The notes beneath the pieces are model-generated. The model saw nothing but the letters and a program-made list of their open reading frames with translations, was not told the origin of the DNA and made no database searches. Shown one piece after another: positions 44,999 through 55,303 of a stretch of DNA of 64,000 nucleotides. Within the stretch, counting starts at the first letter, position 1. Every line of letters begins with the position of its first letter. A program made the position numbers and the translations under genes. This DNA comes from Chlorophyllum brunneum (Eukaryota; Basidiomycota; Agaricomycetes; Agaricales; Agaricaceae): contig OY756147.1 of NCBI GenBank assembly GCA_963576785.1, positions 496,001 to 560,000 on the forward strand, written 5' to 3'.

Positions 44999-45294
44999 TG
45001 TTATGACCTTAGTCTGAGACTCAAGTTGCAAGTCTTTGGATAAAGACAAGGAAGTAGAGAGAAGAGTAAGATTGGTAAAGTGTAAGGAATACATCAAGTA
45101 TTACTACACTTTATATACTAGTGGTAAGAGCTAAGAATAAGAGAGCAGAGTAAAGGAGTCATAGGGGACAAGTAGAACAAGTCAGTAAGAGTACAGCCAT
45201 AAGGGATGAAACAAGGGGATGAAACGGATACATAGGAATAATAAATGTGATGGGCACATAATAGGAATATACTGTCTATCTATAGTTCATAACA
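44999..45294 (-). repeat. Gypsy B 5' LTR (296 bp)
   Basis: Pairs with 32151-32446 with many differences, so B is much older than A. The primer site TTGGTAAAGTGT (44997-44986 in the element's sense) lies one base inside. Confidence 0.9.
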
Positions 45295-45819
45295 CCAAGA
45301 ACACTCCAGTTCTTCAGCCCCCAACAATTGTTTGAAAATCAAGGCTCATGAACCAGATACTTTTGATGGCTTGGACCCTCTCAAACTAAAGGATTGGGTC
45401 TTCCAATGTATCCTTTATTTTGCTACCAATTCTCACTAGTTCAAAACTGACAATTCTAAAGTTGCTATTTTGCTATCACCTACCTGTCTGGTACTGCCCT
45501 CTGCCTTTTCCAAACCTACTTTGGTAGCAAGGACATCACTTTTAGTGATGATCCCTTGCTCAACAATTGGAACTCTTTTGTTGAAGAGCTCACTTCTTGC
45601 TTTGGGTCTACTGATCCAGCTGGAGAAGCTCATAATGACTTGGAACATCTCATCATGAAGCATGACCAACATATTGTGACCTACAAACTTGAATTCAATG
45701 TAGAGACAGTTGATTAGCTACACTTGATACACCTGATTATCTGCTCTTGTGTTTTTATGAGCCAGACACTGCCACCCAGCTTGCTTATACATGGACCACC
45801 ATGCACCTATTCAAAAATG

Positions 45820-46253
45820 TGTGACATGTTCCCCTCTGCTTGTGTTTTCAGATTCCCAAAGCATGACAGTTGCACACACACATGCTTGGACTACTATGGA
45901 CTCTTTCAAAACTAAAACGGGTTACCTTTGGATAATACCTGTGCTTTCAGATACTTAAAGCATATCTGGATATGCACACACTTAGACTGGTTTCCATATT
46001 TCCTCCCACTTCCTTTGATGTCAGCAGCACTTGCCACTCAACACTCAGACACCCCTTTCTCGATATAAATACAGGCATGTTTTAGTTAGAAACTATCAAA
46101 TTACAACCCAGTTTTACAGTATATTTGGTTGCCCTACTCATAAATCTTTTGTCACCTGCCCCACTCATTGACCTTTTCTCTCATTCTCTTTTCCCTATAT
46201 CTCTCTATCTCCACCTCTGGTTTTGAAGCCTTGTGGTCATTTTGTTGATCACA
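45820..46253 (+). repeat. Putative 5' LTR of gypsy E (434 bp)
   Basis: Starts TGTGA and ends TCACA, with a TATAAAT box at 46064-46070. It lies between gag of G and gag of E. There is no second copy in the window, so the ends are inferred from the inverted termini. Confidence 0.5.
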
Positions 46254-46679
46254 ATCATTGAAAAGAACTCATCTCTTTAACTGGAGCCTACTATGAGGGG
46301 CTTTGAACTGGTCCCTTATCTAGAAATCTCCATAGACCTTACCTATGAGGCCCCATTTTCCTTGTTCCCATGTCTACTATGCCTAGTGGTACATCTCAGG
46401 AGGCTTCCAATAACCAAGCTCCAGCCTTGCAGTTTATTCTGCTCTTTCCATCTTGGCAATCCAAGATGTCTCAACCATGGCCAAGATCACTGTCACTTTC
46501 CAAACTTTCCAAAAACACACCTGGATTCTCTGCTGCATAGTGGCTAGCTGGATCACATAACCCAAATACTAACCCACCATAGATACTACCCCCTGGTAGC
46601 TGCCCTACTGTATCATAATACTTCCATCATTCTCCATCAAATACCCACCATATGTCCAGTTCTGGTGAATGCACAGCCC
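46254..46679 (+). other. Leader region of gypsy E
   Basis: Sequence between the putative LTR and the recognisable gag. Early gag codons are probably included but too decayed to define. I see nothing else. Confidence 0.4.
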
Positions 46680-48172
46680 CATGATTTGATGGTACATCCT
46701 ATAGCCTCAGATGGTTCCTAGACAAAGTAAAGGTATGGGGAAGGGAATGTAATATCAGTTCAAAGGACCATATCATGCACATACTTTGGTACCTAGAGCC
46801 CCAAGATCAAGAAGTCTGGAAAGCTTGGGCTAATGCTACCAGTAACTGGTTGAGGTTCAAGGTGAAAGTAATCTCAATATACCCTGGATCTGATGAGAGG
46901 TACACAGCTACTGAGCTAGAGATCCTAGTCAAGAACCAGGTAGCAGTTCTGATAGTTGATCTTACTTAATTTGGTGAATATCACCAGCAGTTTGTTACTA
47001 AGGCTAACTGGCTGTTAACTAACAGCAAGATCTCTCAGTGGGAAAGGAGTAAGATGTTTCTAGATGGCCTTTACACTGACTTCTATAACCATGTCAAGGC
47101 CCAGCTTTATCTTATAGACCCTATGCACTCTTTTTACCAGCCATAGAATGTCTCTCAGATTGAAGAAGCAGCTAAATTCCTGTCAGAAGGAAACTATGGA
47201 TAGGCTGCAGTAGTATATCCTACCACCATACCTCAGCCAGCCCATCCATCATATCTGGCCTTCCCCCCATTGGCTGCACACCCTCCTTATCCTACATACA
47301 TTCCCACTACACAACCAGCCCTGTCTTTGCTACCCTTCCAACAACTCTATCCACCTCCACAACCTACTCTGGCCCCTTGTGAAACCTTTGATATAACAGC
47401 CATGCAACAGTTTTTGATATCAGCAGACACCCTCATTAACAAGCTAACTGCCAAGCTTGATCAGAACACAGTCTCCTCACTTATGCAGCAATCCTGGCCC
47501 TCCAGTTCCCAGTTCTCAATTCAGTCTAGATATTATGCATGTTCTGATCCAAACCACTTTATTAGATTCTGTCCCAAAGTAGCTGAATATATTTGTCAGG
47601 GACATTACATCAAAGATCAGACCAATTGGATTTGCCTACCCAATGGAGTCCTAGTTACCCTACATTTGGCTGCCAGAAAGGATATCCTCAAATATGTTGA
47701 TAACTGGTACACAGTGCACTCTACCACTGCCAGTAATATATTAGCCTCAACTGTTCAAACCAATATTCTTGAAGCTGTACCTACTAGTTCAGGATCTCCA
47801 TTTGTATCTACAACAGCCACTTCCCAGTTTCATACTACTGCTAGCCAAGACAAAGAGCTTCAGATCCTTGATGCCATCACAGTTGCAGCCCTGAAGCATC
47901 AAGAAGAAATTTGTGCACATTCAAAGACTTCTGGAAAATCAAAGGCTACCTTAGCTAGTGTTAAAACCCTATCTACATCAACATCACCCTTGTATACACA
48001 AAATTCCCAATCACCATTATCCAGCCAGTCCCAATTTTGCTACTCAATATCCATTGAGGACCCAGTCATTAACCAAACTGTCATCCAATATAGCCTGGAC
48101 ACTCCCTTTCCCATCACCTTACATAAGCTCTATTTAACTTCTCCAGATGTCCGAAAATTCATCAAAGACTAG
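46680..48172 (+). pseudogene. Gypsy E gag
   Basis: Starts near FDGTSYSLRWFLDKVK (46686 onward), with the block HILWYLEPQDQEVWKAW and, after stops near 46969, 47146 and 47203, a proline-rich stretch and an open 300-codon part (47270-48172). A C-x4-H-x4-C motif, CSDPNHFIRFC, resembles a reduced zinc knuckle of this lineage. No full-length frame survives. Confidence 0.7.
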
Positions 48173-48179
48173 GTAATAA

Positions 48180-49640
48180 CATGCTACATCCCTGTTGGTT
48201 CTGCAGCTACTGTAACTATTGAGGATTCCCCTGAAGAAAATAACCCTGCAATTTTGGCATTTATTCACCAATATTCTTACCAAGCAGGCTCAGTTATCAT
48301 TGCAAACCAAATTGAAGATCTTTGTACTATTGCACTTGAATTGGATGGAAAGGTTTCTGTAAATGCTATCCTGGATGAAGGTTCCCAGATTACAGCTATT
48401 TGAAGGGACATATAGGAAAAGCTAGGCCTTCTGCTACTGTTCAATGAAAAGATAATCATAGAATTAGCAGATTCATCAAGGGAATCCACTCTTGGCCTAC
48501 TTTGAGATCTCCCAGCTCATACTGGATGAAGCACATTCTATCTCCAAGTCCAAGTGGTCAAGAATACCTCTTATGAAATATTACTTAGTCAACCTTTTCT
48601 CACTCTCACAAAAGCATGGACTCACTATTATACCAATGGCAACTTGCATATCACACTACTCAACCCCAACTCACACAAAACATTTACTATCCCTACCAAA
48701 CCTCATACTTGTACCTTCAAATCCTCCAACTTGGGTTTTTAGTAATCAATGATTCAGTTCTTTGTTATAGAGATAGTCTTATATAACCCACCTTCCATAT
48801 TGGTCCAACAATTGTCATGCTACATGGTATTACCACTTGCCTTCACTTCCTCACCATTTCTACCATTCAACCTTCCCCAGAAAATATACAAAATTTTCCT
48901 ATCTAATGCCCTTCTATCATATGACCTCACTAATACCTCAAGTTTTGCTTATAAGAAAGTTGCCAACCAAACATACCCAGTTGCCACAACAGAGGATTTC
49001 CACATTGTCTGCTGAATACCCACCAATCAATTAGAAAATATACCAGTACTCCCATTTCACCCATCTGCTTTTGCACCAGGAATACACTATACACAAGAAC
49101 AGAAAGACTCCATGGAGGTCAATGAAGAAGGATTCCTCACAGAAGAAGAAGAAAAACTTGTTCATTATCTTATCAAACTTCAAGAACTGGCCTTCACATG
49201 GAATGAGGGTGAGAAAGGGAAGTTCTCAGAAGAATACTTTGATCCAGTCACTATTTCCACTATCAAGCATATTCCTTGGGTCTGCCACAACATACCCATC
49301 CCACCTGGGAACTATCAAAAGGTCATTGACATTATCAAGGCCAAGATTGCTGCTAGTATATATGAACTCTCCAACTTCTCCTATCGATCTTACTGGTTCT
49401 GTGTACTCAAGAAAGATGGGAAATCCCTTTGTCTTGTTCACAATCTCCAGCCACTTAATTGAGGTACTATCAAGGACAGTGGGCTCCCACCAGTGGTTAA
49501 GCAGTATGCAGAGTCATTCAGTAGATATGAATATTATGGAGTTTTTGACTTTCTTGTTGGTTTTGACCAGTGCTCACTCTTCCCAGAATCTAGAGATCTT
49601 ACAACCTTCCAATCTCTTGTTAGAACTCTTTGGCTTACCT
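48180..49640 (+). pseudogene. Gypsy E protease and N-terminal RT
   Basis: The protease active-site region reads ILDEGSQITAI (near 48367-48400). RT begins near 49100 with an open 116-codon piece (49112-49462) including FCVLKKDGKSLCLVHNLQPLN, followed after a stop by GTIKDSGLPPVV and DFLVGFDQCSLFPESRDLTTFQSL. It breaks off at the T run of L5 (49641). Confidence 0.7.
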
Positions 49641-51055
49641 CTTTTTTTTTTTTTTTTTTTTTTTTCCATCATCAATATTTAAAGTGGGGCTCGAATGCAG
49701 TCTGCCCCCTATACCTACTACAAGCATAATACAGGGCTCTCCAACCTACACCTAAAGAACTTTATCGATGGAGTGATACATTAAACTACAAGTACATATG
49801 GACTAAAGAGTCCAAATGATAATACAGTAGAGAATAGATGGAGGAACTATTCAATGCAATTGATCAGCACCCTTGCCCCCCTCCTCTGAACTCTTGTCTC
49901 CTCATAGTGACCCTGGATCCAGCCAGCTTTGAAGCAGTGGGCCTAGAATGAGCATTTCGGCTCATTTGCTGCATGATCTCCACCATAGTTTAAGCAGTGG
50001 GTAGTGTGGGAGCACGGTGCACCCTCAGGAGTGGCAGGGATAGGGGATTCAGCTTTGGCATTACCCTTACAGTATCCAGAAAGGAGACAGTGGTATTCCA
50101 CTCAGTGGGGACCTCTGCATTGGGGGCACTTGAGACCTTTGGACCTACAGGCAGGAGTTGGATGGCCCCATTTCCAGCAACAACTATACTGGGGGATCCT
50201 GGGGTTTGTATGCACAAGTTTGATGAGGCATTCATAGCCAGCAATATAGACATGTTTGCTAGCAAGTTTTTTGGCAGCAGCTCCAGACTGGAAGTCCCAG
50301 ACATCAAACCAAACAATGGCTGAGTCTGAGTGGCAGGAGTTCTTCATAACACATAGGGTGTCTGTGAGTTCGAGTGAAGGGAGGTGAGAGGCCTTGAGTG
50401 CCTCAGTAATTTCAGTGACTGAAATATGGTGAGTAGTGCCAGGAGCTTTGAAGGGAACATCCAGGACCTTCAGATAGGACTTGGACCTAGGGAGAGCAGC
50501 TGCAACTGGGGTCTCGAGACCTAGGAGCCACTTGGTGGTATCAGCAATGAGGGTAATCTCATTAGTAGAGGAAATAGCAGAGGTAGTGACAGTAATACCA
50601 CCATAAGCAGAGCATGCCCCATCTACCCAGAGGGCGACTTGGCATGGAGGAGGGTGTTATTAGTACTTTTGATGAATGCTGGGAAGTCAACATTAGTGGT
50701 TCTAGCATCAAGTGCTAGGAGGATTTGGTGGCAGTTGGGACCAGCAGTGGTAGAGTGTATCTTGGGAGTGCATTTAGAAGGTGATGTGGTAGCCCAGTGT
50801 ACTGCTATGATGTGGTCTGGGGGGAGGTGAGAAAATGCCTTGGTCATATAGACCAAGATAGCAGGATCAGTAGTGGCAACAGCAGCATAGGACTTCTTGG
50901 TCAGCACTGGTGCAGGAGAAATAGGGGCAGTGGGCACTGATATGCATGCTGGCCTTGAGCAATGGGGGTCTCGTGAGGGCCTAGGAGGGGGATCATGGGA
51001 GGAGGGAATGTCTGCTGCACTGGTGATCTCAGGCCTCCATGGCCCCTCTGCTCTG
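49641..51055 (-). mobile_element. LINE L5: ORF1-only LINE derivative
   Basis: A T run at about 49641-49667 (poly(A) in its sense) is followed by a short 3' region related to other LINE tails (AAATATTGATGATGG before the A run) and then directly by ORF1 sequence, with no ORF2. The right end near 51055 is approximate and I found no target-site repeat. It interrupts RT of gypsy E. Confidence 0.7.
49880..50960 (-). pseudogene. LINE L5 ORF1 remnant
   Basis: Pieces at 50937-50623 (SYAAVATTDPAILVYMTKAF) and 50347-50102 (NSCHSDSAIVWFDVWD, then CCWKWGHPTPAC and CPQCRGPH) correspond in order to ORF1 of L2 and L3 (NSKHSDTCMVWFEIWD, CGKCCRWDH, CAHCKGPH). A further knuckle remnant lies near 49920-49990. 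It belongs to a different subfamily, since identity is modest. Confidence 0.65.
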
Positions 51056-51079
51056 ATATATTCTACATCAAGTTCCTCA

Positions 51080-52195
51080 ATAAGATTCCCCCCTTACAAG
51101 ATATTCTCATATTATTTTCTCATCACCATTGTCAACTTCCCTCCCTACCAGTCTCCTCCAATCACCAACTAGCCCAAACACTCAAAATAGGAGTACAGTC
51201 TGGCCCCAACATAATTCTATACTCAGACAAGGCTAAGGCTTACAATCTAGAACTTGACCACATTACCTCTTTTCTCTTGGAACCATCATGACCACCCAGC
51301 ATCACAGAAAATGACTTTAGGAGTCTTGTATGCCTCACAACCCGATTTTTTGTTCAGGATCTCAAGCTGTGGAAGAAAGACAGTCAAACCAAACACAAGT
51401 TGGTGATATAAGATGAAGACAAGAGGTTAGAGATAATTCAGCAAGCCCACAATTTTCTTGGATGCAAAGGAATCTTTACTACTTGTATACACCTCTTAAA
51501 ACAATTCTAGTGGCCCAATCTTGATGCTGATGTCTGCTGGTACATCAAGACATGCCACAAGTGCCAGACATACCTCATTTACCATTTCTACATCCTACCC
51601 ACCATCCCTACACTATTCAACCTCTTTCACAAGGTCCATATCAATACTATGTTCATGCCTTGCTCTGGCAGATACCAGTACATTGTTCATACCTGATGTT
51701 CTCTCTCTTTATACCCTGAGTTCCAGCTGCTCCATGCTGAGAATGCTCACTTGCTAGCAACATTTATCTTTGAAGATATCCTTTGCCACTGGGGAGCTAT
51801 TGAGGAGTTGGTCACAAACAATGGACCAGCTTTTGTATAGGCAGCAGAATACTTGGCAGCAAAATACAAAATCAATCATATACAAATATTGCCATATAAC
51901 TCCCAAGCTAATGGGATTGTTAAATGACAACACCTGGATGTTTGAGAAGCACTTGTCAAGGCCTCAGAGGGTGAAGAGACACACTGGACAGTAGCTGCTC
52001 CCACAGTCTTCTGGGTGGAATGGGTGTTCATTCAGAAGGCAACCAGATACTTGCCATATTACATAGCCCACAGCATTGAACCCTTCCTTCCTTTCAACCT
52101 TGCCGAAGCCACATACTTTGCACCCTCCCTTACTAAGCCCCTCCCAACCAAGGACTTCATTACTGCACAAGCCCTGCAGCTCTGAAAACAACCAG
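51080..52195 (+). pseudogene. Gypsy E integrase region
   Basis: Recognisable with frame changes: KAYNLELDHITSFLLEP, KLWKKDSQTKHKLV, QAHNFLGCKGIFTT with WYIKTCHKCQ (zinc region), then a core-domain-like stretch with FEDILCHWGAIEELVTNNGPAF and YNSQANGIVK. The catalytic DNG is NNG here. The end with the AHSIEPFLPFNLAEAT motif is typical of this lineage. Many stops are present. Confidence 0.7.
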
Positions 52196-52205
52196 CCAAC
52201 CTTGC

Positions 52206-52510
52206 TGTTATAACCTTAGTCTAGGACTTAGGTTGCAAGTCTTTGGATAAAGACAAGGAAGTAGAGAGAAGAGAAAGGGATGATACAATTGGTAAAGTGT
52301 AAGGAATATATCAAGTATTACTACACTTTATATACTAGTAGTGGTAGCTAAGAATAAGGGAGCAGAGTAGAGGAGTCATAGGGGATGAGTAGAATGAGTC
52401 AGTAGGAGTATAGCCATAAGGGCTGAAACAGGGGATAAGACTGATACATGAGAATGATGAGTATGATGGGCACATGATAAGAATGTACTGTCTATCTATA
52501 GTTCATAACA
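52206..52510 (-). repeat. Gypsy F 3' LTR (305 bp)
   Basis: Starts TGTTATAACC and ends CATAACA, followed by a polypurine tract (AAAAAGAGAGGTAT in the element's sense, 52511-52524). It is close to the B LTRs in length and sequence. Confidence 0.9.
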
Positions 52511-52705
52511 ATACCTCTCTTTTTATGTTCATGACCCCATGAAATGTTGCTGTCTACTTGTTGTCTTGTTCTTTATGTAAGGCATTGACAAGTTCTCGTT
52601 TAGTAGGACCAATCATCAGGGTTCCTGACTTGCATCAACATCTGATCCAGTTTTTGTATGTATGTACACATGGACTGCGATCAAGCACCGCTATATAAAT
52701 TGATG

Positions 52706-52736
<31 letters not shown>

Positions 52737-53154
52737 CATCTGATCCAGAAGGGGACATAGTCTTGTCCTCCTCTAAAGAGGGCTATGGTACATCCTTGGA
52801 ATATAGAGGTGTTGTTAGTTTCTACTGCAACAAGGTTGTGTACTATTTCTTCCCAATAGTTTTCTTCAAACTGTCCTCTATCATTGAGTGTGAGGTAAGA
52901 TGGCGGCGGGTTGAATATCTTTGGTTTAGATGGTGGATCCATGTTGGATAGTTGTATAAGGAGGTGATCTACTTCATCTCACATATCTGGTTCCATTAGA
53001 TGGTCTGGGACTGATTTGTCGATTCCCTCTATTCCTTTATCTAACCATTCCTGTTCATCATCTTTGTGGTAGGGCAGTTTATTGGGTAAAGTAGTGGGGA
53101 TGTATGAGTCAAGATCCATTAGCCTTTGAGTAAGTTTATAGGTGGGGTTGTCAT
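52511..53154 (-). pseudogene. Gypsy F ORF3, 3' part
   Basis: Matches the ORF3 3' part of B (MDPPSKPKIFNPPPSYLTL and FEENYWEEIVHNLVA). It is interrupted by L6 after the motif region equivalent to PFWIG and is cut at 53154 by L4. The original end lies near 52560. Confidence 0.75.
52651..52735 (+). mobile_element. LINE L6: 85-bp 5'-truncated LINE tail
   Basis: Only the final 3' sequence of the L1-L3 family (AGCACCGCTATATAAATTG) and a run of about 26 A, flanked by ACATCTGATCCAG at 52638-52650 and 52736-52748. It inserted into ORF3 of F. Confidence 0.9.
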
Positions 53155-53660
53155 CCCTTCTTTGACTCGTACCACCACCATCGATTTCACAAAAATCGAT
53201 TACACAGTATCAGTCTATAGTACTAGGATACATAATGCCTGCGCTACGTTCGAATCTCTCTCCTAGAGAGCCCACGCCCGACGGCGAAGGGGAAATCTTC
53301 GGGAACACAACATGTGTTCCACCCCCATCCATCTTCGCGGCCCCTCCGGCTCTACCACCCCCCAGCGTCCTGTTCTCTAGGACGCCAACTACAACTAGGC
53401 CGTTCGTACTCACAGACCAAGCCTATAACAACACTGTTCCTCCGTCGGTCCAAAGCAGTAGGCCGACCACACCTACTTTGGTCATCTCGAACTCCCTCCA
53501 GGGCGAAGGAGACCGTACCATTCACCGTGTCTCCAAATGGACGAGAGTCAGCGGAGACCAATATTACTCGGAAGAGACCTGGGCTGAACAAGTTGAAGAA
53601 GAACTCACGCCCAAAAAGAAAGCCCAAGTCAAAGAAGACGACGACGAAACCCAAGAGGAC

Positions 53661-53954
53661 TGTTACGAACTATAGATAGACCGTTCATTCCTATCTCGCG
53701 CCCATTACCTCGTGTACCCTCACACCTGTTTCACCCCTCATCCCATCTCCTGTTTCATCCCTAAAGGCTATGCCTCTTATCTGACTCATCTACTCGTCCC
53801 CCTTATTATTAGCCTCCGCTACTAGTATATAAAGTGTAGTAATACTTGATGTATTCCTTACACTTTACCAATCGTATCATCCCTTCTTCCTTTCTCTACT
53901 TCCTTTCCTTTATCCAAAGGCTTGCAACCTGAGTCAGAGACTAAGGTCGTAACA
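53661..53954 (+). repeat. Gypsy C 5' LTR (294 bp)
   Basis: Starts TGTTACGA and ends TCGTAACA. TATATAAAG lies at 53826-53834 and ACACTTTACCAA, the expected transcript start, at 53860-53871. Confidence 0.95.
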
Positions 53955-53955
53955 T

Positions 53956-53967
53956 TTGGTAAAGTGT
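53956..53967 (+). other. Gypsy C self-primer binding site
   Basis: TTGGTAAAGTGT, one base after the LTR, is the exact complement of ACACTTTACCAA at 53860-53871. Confidence 0.8.
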
Positions 53968-54047
53968 CATTCAACTCACCTTGTAAGAGAGGTGCCACTA
54001 TTCGTAGCTAGGCTTGGAATAATAGCCTCCGACCAGGACAACAGTAT

Positions 54048-55286
54048 ATGAGCAGCAGTAGCTCATCGAGAACACCGAGAAGACACAGAGCTCCGAGACC
54101 AACCGACATCCAGGGTTCACCTATAGCAACAGGATCTAAACGATCAACAGAATCAGAAATCCCTGAAGGCCTTAAACGGCAGAAATCCGAACACAGCGTA
54201 GACAAAAGTACAGCTCTATTTGAAACCGAATTCGACATAGAAGTCGCCGAGAACACATCCGATATAGATATCGCCGAGACCTACGAGAAAGAATCCGAGC
54301 ACAGCACAGACGAAGAACCAGCTCCATTTGAAGAAGAAATCGACACAGAAGTCGCCGACGCCACAGCCGATATAGAAATCGCCGAAACCCACGAACACAG
54401 CGAACCAGAAACAGACCCAGAAATGACAGAAGAAGTCAACGTCCCAAAGAACCTAGCTCCAGAGCCAGGATATTTTAATGGAGACAGAACCCAATTTGAC
54501 GATTGGTGGAGAGCAATATCCTTATGGTTAATGTTCAACAAGATAGACGAAGAAGAACAGAAGATAGTTGCAATTTTAGTGAGAATGAAAGGAGGACTAG
54601 CAGGACCATATGCCAACACACAGCTACAAGCCATCCAAAACAAGAAGACACCAGACTGGGATGACTTTACGAAGGAAATAGAAGCCACATTTTCCTTGGG
54701 AAATAGGAAAGCTATAGCAGAAGGAGAAATCGAGACGTTCAAACAAGGAAAGAGGAACACGGCAGATTTCTTGATCGAGTTCGAGGCACTGAAAGCCCAA
54801 GCGGGGACAGACGACACCCACGCAATATTCCTTCTCAAACGCCACACCAGAGCAGACATCATTCGAACAATAGTAGGCTACCCGACAACCTCCGTCCCAA
54901 CGACATACACCAAATGGAAAACTACAATCCTCGCAGTAGGACAGGGGTACGAAGCAACAGACATCACCCGAGGGGATATCAGAACCACAACCGGAGTTAC
55001 TTATGGAGGCAGAGGACAACCCATGGAGATAGGAAGACAAAGGGCGGACACTGATCAAAATGGAAAACCGAGATGCTACAACTGCAACCTCTATGGGCAC
55101 ATTGCCAAATACTGCAGGAAGAAGACAAAAGTCACATACACCAAGATAACGTGCTACAACTGTGGCAAACAGGGCCACATCTCGAAGAACTGCCGGGCAC
55201 CCAAGAAAGCGCATATCAGAGAGATCAACGAGGACGATGAACAAGAAATGGAGGAGAAAGAGGATTTTGTCGAAGGCTCCGAGTAG
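54048..55286 (+). CDS. gag: Gypsy C gag, 412 aa
   Basis: Intact gag with the same layout as A. The N-terminal acidic repeats are shorter, because one ALFETEFDTEVA-type unit is missing, which accounts for the 11-residue difference in length. Two CCHC knuckles (CYNCNLYGHIAKYC and CYNCGKQGHISKNC) lie near the C-terminus. It ends eight codons past the GGATTTT slip site. Confidence 0.95.
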   Translation: MSSSSSSRTPRRHRAPRPTDIQGSPIATGSKRSTESEIPEGLKRQKSEHSVDKSTALFETEFDIEVAENTSDIDIAETYEKESEHSTDEEPAPFEEEIDTEVADATADIEIAETHEHSEPETDPEMTEEVNVPKNLAPEPGYFNGDRTQFDDWWRAISLWLMFNKIDEEEQKIVAILVRMKGGLAGPYANTQLQAIQNKKTPDWDDFTKEIEATFSLGNRKAIAEGEIETFKQGKRNTADFLIEFEALKAQAGTDDTHAIFLLKRHTRADIIRTIVGYPTTSVPTTYTKWKTTILAVGQGYEATDITRGDIRTTTGVTYGGRGQPMEIGRQRADTDQNGKPRCYNCNLYGHIAKYCRKKTKVTYTKITCYNCGKQGHISKNCRAPKKAHIREINEDDEQEMEEKEDFVEGSE

Positions 55287-55303
55287 GCGCAAACCCGCAA
55301 GCC
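55262..55303 (+). promoter_or_regulatory. Candidate -1 frameshift signal, gypsy C
   Basis: GGATTTT at 55262-55268 in the correct gag phase, a 6-nt spacer, and GGCTC (55275-55279), which pairs four of five bases with AAGCC (55299-55303). The inner GCG/CGC pairing remains. Confidence 0.6.

Larger units (their letters stand above)
32151..45294 (-). mobile_element. Gypsy B: old chromovirus of the A/C/D family, split by LINE L3
   Basis: Minus-strand element with 296-bp LTRs at both ends and a CCAAG target-site duplication (32146-32150 and 45295-45299). Gene order is as in A, but CpG sites are widely lost and gag, pol and ORF3 all carry many breaks. LINE L3 (33032-39798) lies within ORF3. The primer site (44986-44997), slip heptamer and ATGA junction are still recognisable. 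Confidence 0.95.
31731..45715 (+). pseudogene. Gypsy G gag fragment, interrupted by gypsy B
   Basis: Recognised from the Retrotrans_gag block common in Agaricomycete gypsy elements: EPDTFDGLDPLKLKDWVFQC, a LSYLSGTAL-like segment, and ELTSCFGSTDPAGEAHNDLE with MKHDQHIVTYKLEFN. The coding parts lie near 31990-32150 and 45300-45715. Several stops and small shifts are present. B inserted into the linker before the capsid region. Confidence 0.65.
31482..45819 (+). mobile_element. Gypsy G: ancient Ty3/gypsy fragment, split by gypsy B
   Basis: A putative 5' LTR (31482-31730) is followed by untranslated and early gag sequence to 32150. After gypsy B and its repeated CCAAG (45295-45299) the gag continues to 45819, where the LTR of E begins. 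Joining the parts restores one gag frame region (SHLAKTLDSQ, then EPDTFDGLDPLKLKDWVFQC). The rest of G is not seen in the window. It is the oldest layer here. Confidence 0.65.
45820..52205 (+). mobile_element. Gypsy E: ancient Ty3/gypsy element of another lineage
   Basis: Putative 5' LTR, gag, protease, N-terminal RT and integrase in order on the plus strand, all with stops. It lies inside gag of G. L5 interrupts it at RT, and the rest of RT and RNase H is missing on the far side, so a deletion has occurred. F cuts it at 52206. No chromodomain is seen. The integrase and gag types are common in Agaricomycete genomes and differ clearly from the A-D family. Confidence 0.75.
52206..53154 (-). mobile_element. 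Gypsy F: 3' fragment of a B-like chromovirus
   Basis: A 305-bp LTR (52206-52510) and the 3' part of ORF3 (to 53154), cut by LINE L4. It is as CpG-poor as B and very similar to it. The remainder presumably continues to the right of L4 beyond this window. The 5 bases before it (CTTGC, 52201-52205) should recur at its far end. Confidence 0.8.
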
